Below are positions 1 through 5,631 of a stretch of DNA of 18,441 bases, in pieces. The notes beneath the pieces were generated by a model. It was not told the DNA's origin and made no database searches. It saw only the letters and a list, made by a program, of their open reading frames with translations. The DNA is taken from NCBI GenBank assembly GCA_051880395.1, contig JBJENW010000102.1:1-18441 (forward strand), in the 5' to 3' direction. The number at the start of each line of letters is the position of its first letter. Position 1 is the first letter of the stretch. The stretch is from JBJENW01 sp051880395. Its GTDB lineage: Bacteria > Bacillota > Clostridia > Lachnospirales > Lachnospiraceae. Both the position numbers and the translations under genes were made by a program.

Positions 1-55
1 CCGAATCCCGGAAACTGTGTATCGAAAACGGTAGGCTGAGATATTTTTTGCTCAG
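1..55 (-). repeat. Large palindromic element 0, right end only
   Basis: These bases match the right end of element 2: a GGAAACTGTGTAT block at 11-22, then a GAGATATTTTTTG tail at 38-50. The ACTGTGTAT-type end lies on the right, so by the polarity rule set out for elements 1-4 this copy runs in the minus direction. The rest of it lies outside the window. The boundary at about 55 is approximate. No gene is seen between here and element 1. That spacer (56-162) holds only a small inverted repeat, AGTATC/GATACT, at 136-155. Confidence 0.7.
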
Positions 56-162
56 GAAAAGAAATGGTTGCCCTTGGAAAAAGCATTACAAAGTAAACAT
101 ATATTGGTTGGAACATTGTTTTGAATATCCCAAAAAGTATCGGGTTCATGATACTCTTCCAA

Positions 163-558
163 GCGAAAAATATCTCAACTTTTCGTTTCCAATACACAGT
201 TTCCGGTATCCGGCGGCACGGCGACAGGGGTGGAGGGTACCAATCTGGCTTTGACAGAAATGATAGTGAGTTTGGAGGGGAGCGTTTGTGATGCCTTTGC
301 TGTTTTGCCGAGAGGCGGACTGGCTGTGCGAAGGTGTATGTCCAGGAAAGAGTCCGCTTCTGAGTCTTTCCTGGACATACACCTTCGTGCAGACTGTACG
401 ACATTCGGAAAACAGCAAAAATAAAGCATCGCAAACGCTCCCCTCCAAAACTCGACTTCATTTCTGTCTAGCCAGATTGGTACCCTCCACCCCTGTCGCC
501 GTGCCGCCGGATACCAGAAACGTCCGCATAGAAAACCCCCAGTTGAGATATTTTTCGC
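163..558 (+). repeat. Large palindromic element 1 (complete, 396 bp)
   Basis: An almost complete inverted repeat. The outermost 18 bp (163-180 and 541-558) are perfect reverse complements. Further in, 205-250 pairs perfectly with 470-515 (46 bp), 271-294 pairs with 426-449 with one wobble, and 329-351 pairs perfectly with 365-387 around a 13-nt loop at 352-364. Between these stems lie mismatched internal loops whose sequences recur in the other copies, such as GAAATGATAGTGAG in the left arm opposite GAAATGAAGTCGAG in the right arm. The end with ACTGTGTAT is on the left and the end with CGTCCGCATAG on the right, which I define as plus orientation. Open reading frames inside it are by-products of the palindrome. 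It sits upstream of the thiD-like gene, whose promoter lies outside it. No target-site duplication is obvious. Confidence 0.93.
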
Positions 559-683
559 ACATCCCCCTTTCAAAGAGTGGTGGTGTCGATATTGTTTTGG
601 ATAGTTGATATCGTAGTGGTCGCAACACTTAAGCGAAAATAATGATGTTCCGAATTTTAAAGTATCGAGAATGGGGGCAGTTG

Positions 684-692
684 TGATACAAT
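684..692 (+). promoter_or_regulatory. Extended -10 promoter of the thiD-like gene
   Basis: TGATACAAT is an extended -10 element (TGn followed by TACAAT at 687-692). No good -35 hexamer stands about 17 bp upstream, which is common for extended -10 promoters. Transcription would start near 699, leaving a leader of about 26 nt. The ribosome binding site GGAGG (714-718) is well placed before the ATG at 726. The stretch 559-683, between element 1 and this promoter, shows nothing I recognise. Confidence 0.5.
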
Positions 693-725
693 GAGAGAAC
701 ATAATAAGAAAATGGAGGTTCATAG

Positions 726-1499
726 ATGAAGAAAGTATTAACGATTGCCGGTAGTGACTGTAGCGGTGGCGCAGGCATTCAGGCAGACATCAAAACAATG
801 ACGATGCATGGGGTATATGCGATGAGCGCGATCACGGCATTGACGGCACAGAATACAACGGGAGTGGCAGGGGTGATGGAAGTATCACCGAAGTTTTTTC
901 GGATGCAGTTGGAAAGTATTTTTACAGATATTTATCCGGATGCAGTAAAAATCGGTATGGTCTCTTCGGCAACATTGATCCATGTGATCGCAGAGATGTT
1001 AAAAAAGTATCCGGTCGAGCATGTGGTGGTGGATCCGGTGATGATCTCCACTAGTGGACACAGACTGCTGGAAACAGAGGCACAGGAAGCTATGGTGCAG
1101 GAACTGATTCCTCTGGCAACTCTTTTGACACCAAATATTCCGGAGGCGGAGGTACTCAGTGGGATCGAAATTCAGACGGAGGATGATATGGCACGCGCGG
1201 CAGAAACGATCGCAAAAAAAGGGACAGCGGCAGTCTTAGTAAAAGGCGGACATGAGAAAAATACGGCAAATGACTATCTTTGGCAGCCGGATGGCGGATA
1301 TTGGTTTTATGGAGAACGGATAGAAAATCCGAATACGCACGGAACAGGTTGTACGCTGTCTTCTGCAATTGCGTCGAATCTGGCAAAAGGGGAAGATATG
1401 CGAACAAGTATACAGAATGCGAAAACGTATCTTTCCAACGCGTTGCGTGCCGGGTTGGACATTGGAAAAGGATCGGGACCGTTAAATCATATGGCATAA
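726..1499 (+). CDS. thiD: ThiD-type hydroxymethylpyrimidine/phosphomethylpyrimidine kinase
   Basis: A ribokinase-superfamily kinase of 257 aa, the usual length for ThiD. In this family the enzyme phosphorylates hydroxymethylpyrimidine and then its monophosphate, feeding the pyrimidine half of thiamin, in the cytoplasm. Seen in the sequence: the N-terminal TIAGSDCSGGAGIQADIKT block (substrate-side glycine-rich motif), VVDPVM near residue 100, LLTPNIPEAE near 140, and the anion-hole motif G206-T-G-C209 followed by TLSSAIA, with Cys209 at the ThiD-like position. The ATG has a GGAGG 7 nt upstream. No terminator is visible between this gene and the following chemoreceptor, so read-through is possible. 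Some Firmicutes ThiD-like proteins instead, or also, phosphorylate pyridoxine (B. subtilis PdxK), and sequence alone cannot exclude this. No TPP riboswitch is seen upstream. Confidence 0.9.
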   Translation: MKKVLTIAGSDCSGGAGIQADIKTMTMHGVYAMSAITALTAQNTTGVAGVMEVSPKFFRMQLESIFTDIYPDAVKIGMVSSATLIHVIAEMLKKYPVEHVVVDPVMISTSGHRLLETEAQEAMVQELIPLATLLTPNIPEAEVLSGIEIQTEDDMARAAETIAKKGTAAVLVKGGHEKNTANDYLWQPDGGYWFYGERIENPNTHGTGCTLSSAIASNLAKGEDMRTSIQNAKTYLSNALRAGLDIGKGSGPLNHMA

Positions 1500-1518
1500 A
1501 TTATTTTCCTTAAATCCT

Positions 1519-1544
1519 TAAAAAATTTCGAAAAATGTCGATAT
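1519..1544 (+). promoter_or_regulatory. Sigma-D (sigma-28)-type promoter of the chemoreceptor
   Basis: TAAA at 1519-1522, a 14-bp spacer, then GTCGATAT at 1537-1544. The known B. subtilis SigD consensus is TAAA, 14-16 bp, GCCGATAT, so the downstream element matches at 7 of 8 positions. It lies about 60 bp upstream of a methyl-accepting chemotaxis gene, a classic member of the SigD regulon, which supports the call. No comparably good sigma-A promoter is seen in the gap. Confidence 0.72.
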
Positions 1545-1604
1545 AAAAATAGAAAAATAAACAAGAAATCGGAAAAATATTTGGAAAGAAAGGGGAACAC
1601 AAAT

Positions 1605-3062
1605 ATGAATGAAAAACAGTACCAGAGAGCCAACAAATTTATTTTTCCAATTATGATGGTTCTTTATGTTTATATTCTATTGACATTAGTGTTATATGCG
1701 AAATTTGATACAGCTTCAGTAGGGGTATATATTCAGATCGCTTCAACAGTCTTTTGTATATTGTTAGCAATTTATGGGTATGCAAAGCATCGGACGAATA
1801 CGTATGGTGCGACAGCGATTTTGTTGGGAGCAGCAGTAGAATATGCGGTTTTAATGATTTTTGGAAACACGTTTGAGACATTTGTCTATATGTTTCCAAT
1901 CGTTGTCTGTTCTATGGCATTTGTAAAGGTAAAGGTTATCGTTTTAGGAGATACAATTGCCTTTGTATCATTTGCAATTCACATGGGGCGCCTGGTAAGT
2001 AGTGGGGTATTATCTCCGGAGGCGGTTGTCATTGATTTTCTGGCAGTTGCGTTGTCGATTGCAGCGTCGGTAGCAGTCTGTAGTGTACAGGCAAAAACAA
2101 ATGCCGAAAATATTGCGGTTGTGACGGATGCAGCAAACGAGCAGAAAAAGAGTATGGAAAAGCTGGTGGAAACAGCAAATCAGTTGTTGCAGCAGCTACA
2201 AATAGCAGAGACGCAGGTTCAGACCATGGAAGGCGTTGTGGAGAATAATACCTCTTCTATGGGAGAAATTGCGGACAGCACAGAGAGTACAGCAGAAGCC
2301 ATTCAGAAACAGGCTCAGATGTGTGAGACCATACGGGACAATGTGATCGAAACAGAGAAATATACAGAAAAAATGGAAGAATCTTCCATTCGAACAAGAG
2401 ATACGATGCAGCAGAGTGTAAAGGCAATCACCGATTTAAAACAGCAGGCAGATGAAGTGGCACAGGCGGGTGAGATTACGGCACAGGCATCGGAACTGCT
2501 TTCCGAAAAAGTGGAAGGAGTCAGCAGTTTTGTGGGGGAGATTTTATCCATTTCCAACCAGACAAATCTTTTGGCGTTAAATGCATCGATCGAAGCAGCG
2601 CGTGCGGGAGAAGCCGGAAAAGGATTTGCAGTTGTGGCAGATGAGATCCGTGAGCTGTCAGAGCAGACAAAAGAGGCATCAACGAAAATTACGGAAATCA
2701 TATCTGAGCTGGTGCAGGAAGTAGAACGTGCAAAATCAAGTACGCAAAAGGCGCACAGTGCGATCGAAAAACAAAATGAATCGATCACGCAGACACGCGA
2801 AACCTTTGACGTAATGGAGCAGGAGGTAGGAGAATTGATTACCGGAATCAATCAGACAGAGGAATCCATTCGTCCAATCTTACAGGCAACCGAAGTCATT
2901 ACGGATAATATTTCACAGTTGTCGTCTTCGAGTGAGGAAGTGGCAGCGCTTTCGAGTGCCGGGGTGCAGACTGCAAAACAGGCAGAAACTGCCATGCATG
3001 ATCTAAGCAGAGTCCTCAAAGAAATTCAAAATGTAGCGCAGGGATTAAAAACAAGTGAATAA
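1605..3062 (+). CDS. Six-helix membrane methyl-accepting chemotaxis protein without an extracellular sensor domain
   Basis: A chemoreceptor of 485 aa from the chosen ATG at 1605, which has AGGGG 9 nt upstream; an in-frame TTG at 1581 is less likely. Residues about 10-175 hold roughly six hydrophobic helices with only short connecting loops, so there is no room for a periplasmic or extracellular ligand domain. No HAMP domain is visible. From about residue 185 a long coiled coil leads to the conserved hairpin tip, with ISNQTNLLALNASIEAARAG followed by EAGKGFAVVADEIREL (about residues 313-350). This is the region that contacts CheA and CheW in known receptors. Gln/Glu-rich heptads on both sides are the likely methylation segments. 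By inference it senses a membrane-related or intramembrane signal. A SigD-like promoter precedes it and a bidirectional terminator follows. Confidence 0.93.
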   Translation: MNEKQYQRANKFIFPIMMVLYVYILLTLVLYAKFDTASVGVYIQIASTVFCILLAIYGYAKHRTNTYGATAILLGAAVEYAVLMIFGNTFETFVYMFPIVVCSMAFVKVKVIVLGDTIAFVSFAIHMGRLVSSGVLSPEAVVIDFLAVALSIAASVAVCSVQAKTNAENIAVVTDAANEQKKSMEKLVETANQLLQQLQIAETQVQTMEGVVENNTSSMGEIADSTESTAEAIQKQAQMCETIRDNVIETEKYTEKMEESSIRTRDTMQQSVKAITDLKQQADEVAQAGEITAQASELLSEKVEGVSSFVGEILSISNQTNLLALNASIEAARAGEAGKGFAVVADEIRELSEQTKEASTKITEIISELVQEVERAKSSTQKAHSAIEKQNESITQTRETFDVMEQEVGELITGINQTEESIRPILQATEVITDNISQLSSSSEEVAALSSAGVQTAKQAETAMHDLSRVLKEIQNVAQGLKTSE

Positions 3063-3063
3063 A

Positions 3064-3103
3064 AAAGAGCCTTCGGCTGGAAAAGACGGAGGCTCTTTCT
3101 TTT
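3064..3103. terminator. Bidirectional rho-independent terminator between convergent genes
   Basis: A 12-bp stem (AAAGAGCCTTCG at 3064-3075 with CGGAGGCTCTTT at 3087-3098, one G-T wobble) and an 11-nt loop. On the plus strand it is followed by CTTTT. On the minus strand it is followed by a run of six T. It serves the chemoreceptor on the left and the radical SAM gene on the right, whose stop codon (3102-3104) touches the structure. Confidence 0.88.
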
Positions 3104-3716
3104 ACTCTTCAAACGGACGAATCCGATAGGTGACACCAAGGTCATCACAGATTTTCTGACATTCTTGTTCTTCTTCCTTCGTCAGGGTGGTTGAAACAGT
3201 ACTTAAAATAACATTTGGCACATATTGTTTGGCATGTTTCGCAAAATCAAGCATCGCGCGGTATGCTTTATCTCCGAACTGGCTTTTTACCAATTCGTGA
3301 TACCGTGTTTCATTTGGGGTATTCAGGCTGATGGAGATGGTATCGATCCGATTTTTTAACAGAGGAGCGATATCTTTTCCGTTGATCAGATCGCCCTGAC
3401 CATTGGTATTGATCCGGATCGGTTTGTCATAATTGGCTTTTAAGAAATCTGCTACCTGCAGTAAAAGGTCCAGACGTTCGGTCGGTTCGCCAAATCCGCA
3501 GAACACGATTTCGTCATACGAATTCACATCCACGGTCTCGAAGGCAGCCTTCACCTCATCGAAACTCGGTTCATGCTCCAACCAGAGCGAATCTGAATCC
3601 TCCATGTGATCCCGCGTTTGACGCAGACAGAATACACAGGCAGAAGAACAGCGGTTTGTCAGGTTAATGTAAAGATTATTGTGTACTTTGTAGAGAATCG
3701 TCATAGATTTATTCAT
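3102..3716 (-). CDS. Small radical SAM protein (TatD-associated type)
   Basis: A 204-aa radical SAM protein. The cluster-binding CX3CX2C motif is C23-SSA-C27-VF-C30, within NLTNRCSSACVFCLR close to the N terminus. FCGFGEPTERLD near residue 75 corresponds to the SAM-binding GGE-type motif. The sequence resembles the short radical SAM family described as TatD-associated; that assignment is from memory of its N-terminal pattern, and no tatD gene is present here. The substrate is unknown. It is very short for a radical SAM enzyme, with no C-terminal SPASM or auxiliary-cluster domain. The ATG at 3716 has a GGAG about 9 nt upstream. It lies 25 nt downstream of the pyridoxal-kinase-like gene on the same strand, so the two are very likely co-transcribed. 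Confidence 0.85.
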   Translation of the reverse strand: MNKSMTILYKVHNNLYINLTNRCSSACVFCLRQTRDHMEDSDSLWLEHEPSFDEVKAAFETVDVNSYDEIVFCGFGEPTERLDLLLQVADFLKANYDKPIRINTNGQGDLINGKDIAPLLKNRIDTISISLNTPNETRYHELVKSQFGDKAYRAMLDFAKHAKQYVPNVILSTVSTTLTKEEEQECQKICDDLGVTYRIRPFEE

Positions 3717-3741
3717 AAAAAAATACTCCTTTCGCGAGTGC

Positions 3742-4572
3742 TTATACGCACAAGGTATCTAACACATCTTCAAAAGCGACACCGTCGGTCACCGGAATAT
3801 CCCGTGCAACAGATGCCTCGATACAGCTGCTGATAAAATCAACGGCTTTTTGCACAGAATCCGTAAACGGGACACCATTAACCATGTCTGCAGCGAGAAT
3901 CGCACTGAAAATATCGCCGGTTCCAGAGCGGTCTTCTCCGATTTTTTCTGTTCGGATAAAAGAAAAATTTTTCCCGCGTTCATAACAGACATTGCAAAGA
4001 CGCGAGTCCTGTTGAAAGCCTGTGATCACAACTTTTTTCGGCCCCATTTCACAGAGGTGGGAGGCGAGTGCACAGACCTCGTCGAGACGCAGATCTTTGC
4101 GGTAAGGCGTGTCTGTCAAAATACAGGCCTCCGTAACATTCGGTGTGACAATATCCGCCTGCAGGACGAGTGTTTTCATCTGCTGACACATCTCATCTGT
4201 GTAGGTTCCATAAGGAATCCCATAGTCGCCCATGACCGGATCGACAAGGACTTGTGTCTTTGGGGAACAAAACTGTTTTATAAAATCCTGCACAATGGAG
4301 ATCTGCTCAACAGATCCTAAAAATCCGGTACAGATACCGTCAAATTCCAAATCCAGCTTTTTCCATTCCTTCATATATGGACGCATATTTGCAGTAAAAT
4401 CTTCCATAAAAAAGGAAGGATACCCGGTATGATTCGAAAAAATAGAAGTTGGAAGCGGACAACATTGCACTTTCAACATCGAAATGATTGGAAGCGCGAC
4501 CGCAATAGAACAGCGTCCGAATCCGGATATATCATTGATCACAGCAATTTTTTTCTGATGATTGTGAGACAA
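3742..4572 (-). CDS. pdxY: Pyridoxal/pyridoxamine kinase-like protein
   Basis: A ribokinase-fold kinase of 276 aa that in this family phosphorylates pyridoxal, pyridoxine or pyridoxamine for vitamin B6 salvage. Seen: IAVINDISGFGRCSIAVALP at the N terminus (typical of PdxY/PdxK-like proteins), SNHTGYPS, VLVDPVMGDYG, DIVTPNVTEA and the C-terminal RSGTGDIFSAIL motif with the catalytic-base Asp in GTGD. I place the start at a TTG (4572-4570), because AGAGGTG lies 5 nt upstream and the protein then begins MSHNHQKKIAVIND. The longer reading from a TTG at 4605 would begin essentially at the predicted transcription start and has no binding site. First gene of a two-gene operon with the radical SAM gene. 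It could phosphorylate a related substrate instead. Confidence 0.87.
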   Translation of the reverse strand: MSHNHQKKIAVINDISGFGRCSIAVALPIISMLKVQCCPLPTSIFSNHTGYPSFFMEDFTANMRPYMKEWKKLDLEFDGICTGFLGSVEQISIVQDFIKQFCSPKTQVLVDPVMGDYGIPYGTYTDEMCQQMKTLVLQADIVTPNVTEACILTDTPYRKDLRLDEVCALASHLCEMGPKKVVITGFQQDSRLCNVCYERGKNFSFIRTEKIGEDRSGTGDIFSAILAADMVNGVPFTDSVQKAVDFISSCIEASVARDIPVTDGVAFEDVLDTLCV

Positions 4573-4607
4573 TCCAACACCTCTTTTCTTAAAAGAATCT
4601 CTCAAGC

Positions 4608-4636
4608 ATCATAGCACAGAAATTCAGATTTGTCGA
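4608..4636 (-). promoter_or_regulatory. Promoter of the pdxY-like operon
   Basis: On the minus strand: -35 TCGACA (4636-4631), a 17-bp spacer, and extended -10 TGCTATGAT (hexamer at 4613-4608). Transcription would start near 4601, giving a leader of about 29 nt before the TTG at 4572. The -35 box overlaps the outermost arm of palindromic element 2, which begins at 4632. Confidence 0.72.
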
Positions 4637-5127
4637 GCGGACCACTACGTTACTGGCTCCGCCACTTTTTGAGGAGTTTGACGAAAAATATCTCAACCGG
4701 GGGGATTTCCTATGAGGACGTTTCCGACATTCGGCCGGGAGAGAAGACAGGGGGCGGCTGGTTCAAAAGTGGCTAGGCAGAAATGAAGTCGAGTTCGGAC
4801 GGGTGGGATTGGGATGCTTTATTTTTGCTGTTTTTCGAATGTCGGACAGTCTGCACAAAATTGTACGCGCAAGTAAGAATCAAAAACGGATTCTTTCTTG
4901 CGCGTACAATTCTGCACAGCCAGTCCGCCGACCGAAAAACAGCAAAGGCATCCCAATCCCACCCGTCCGAGCTCACTATCATTTCTGCCAAAGCCACTTT
5001 TGAACCAGCCGCCCCCTGTCTTCTCTCCCTGCCGAATGCCGGAAACTGTGTATTGGAACCGATTGGTTGAGATGTTTTTTGTCAAGACTTAAAAAATGGA
5101 AGTCAGTAACGTAGTGATCTGCCCGAC
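4632..5127 (-). repeat. Large palindromic element 2 (complete, with extra outer arms)
   Basis: The core runs from about 4680 to 5083, with terminal inverted repeats at 4683-4698 and 5065-5083. The inverted symmetry then resumes further out: 4632-4655 is complementary to 5104-5127 at 21 of 24 positions, separated from the core by poorly paired DNA. The apical stem is 4859-4873 with 4897-4911 (15 bp), then AAGAATC/GATTCTT closing a 7-nt loop at 4882-4888. The conserved motifs match element 1, but the ACTGTGTAT end and the GATAGTGAG loop strand are on the right, so it reads in the minus direction. The internal-loop GACAG seen in element 1 is GGCAG in both arms here, a paired change. Confidence 0.92.
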
Positions 5128-5197
5128 TATATTTCTACTAAAATTAGGGATCGTATAGTTTGAAGAAATGATCTCTACTCAGATACTATACCAGCCG
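5128..5197. other. Spacer between inverted elements 2 and 3
   Basis: Seventy bases with no gene. They contain an inverted repeat, GTATAGT (5153-5159) and ACTATAC (5185-5191), which as DNA presents two -10-like TATAGT boxes on opposite strands. The minus-strand one reads TGGTATAGT, an extended -10 that could drive transcription into element 2, but no -35 is seen. GATACT (5183-5188) just before element 3 is also found just before element 1 (150-155). Confidence 0.4.
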
Positions 5198-5561
5198 CTG
5201 CTTTTTCGACACTTGAACCAAAAAGCGAAACCGATCGGTTCCGATACACAGTTTCTGGTATTTGGTGGGGGTACACAAGGGGAGGGGATGCTGGCAGGAA
5301 AGTGGCTTTGACAGAAATGATAGTGAGCTCGGGTGGGGAAACTTGCGATGCCTTCCCTGTCTTGCCGTGCAGACTTTCCGACATACGGAAGACAGGAAAA
5401 ATCAAGCATCGCAAGTTTCCCCACCCGAACTCGACTTCATTTCTGCCTAGCCACTTTCCTGCCAGCATCCCCTCCCCTTGTGTACCCCCGCCAAATACCG
5501 GAAACGTCCGCATAGGAACCCCCGGTTGAAACTTTTCTCGTCAAAGTGCGCGAAAAAGTAG
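5198..5561 (+). repeat. Large palindromic element 3 (complete, apical stem missing)
   Basis: The outer arms CTGCTTTTTCG (5198-5208) and CGAAAAAGTAG (5551-5561) pair with one wobble. The main stem is 5267-5307 with 5449-5489 (41 bp, perfect), extended outward by a wobble and further pairs to about 5258/5498. The next stem is 5330-5351 with 5406-5427 (22 bp, perfect). The ACTGTGTAT-type end (ACACAG at 5246-5251, read in reverse) and the GATAGTGAG strand are on the left, and CGTCCGCATAG is on the right, so it is in plus orientation. Unlike the other complete copies it lacks the roughly 50-nt apical hairpin: the upper stem CCTGTCTTGCCG (5355-5366) with CGGAAGACAGG (5386-5396) closes directly over a short loop that keeps the TGCAGACT motif. 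Confidence 0.92.
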
Positions 5562-5569
5562 AAAATACG

Positions 5570-5598
5570 TTGAAAAAAAGTAGAAAATCCAGTATTCT
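5570..5598 (+). promoter_or_regulatory. Promoter of the DUF2974 hydrolase gene
   Basis: -35 TTGAAA (5570-5575), a 17-bp spacer, -10 TATTCT (5593-5598). It begins 9 bp after the end of element 3. A leader of about 25 nt follows, with AAGGGG (5618-5623) 8 nt before the ATG at 5632. Confidence 0.6.
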
Positions 5599-5631
5599 AT
5601 ATTAGGTAGACAGTAGTAAGGGGATGAGGGT

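Noticed and set aside
35..42. CTGAGA-like TPP riboswitch motif upstream of the thiD-like gene
   Set aside because: It belongs to the conserved end of palindromic element 0, lies about 680 bp from the gene, and none of the other conserved THI-box segments is present.
252..257. TTGACA at the element core as a -35 promoter box
   Set aside because: No -10 stands 16-18 bp downstream, and the hexamer is TTGGCA in element 2. It is part of the conserved internal-loop motif.
163..558. The large palindromes as ordinary rho-independent terminators
   Set aside because: They are far too long, have no T tract at the stem base, and elements 2 and 3 lie between divergent genes where no terminator is needed.
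146..723. Open reading frames over the palindromes (for example minus strand 175-723, plus strand 288-608 and 4783-5513)
   Set aside because: They arise on both strands from the inverted repeats, have no ribosome binding sites or recognisable domains, and the reading frame is not preserved between copies.
163..5561. Elements as integron attC sites or insertion sequences
   Set aside because: They are much longer than attC sites, have no GTT core-site signature I can identify, no integrase or transposase is present, and no target duplications are visible.
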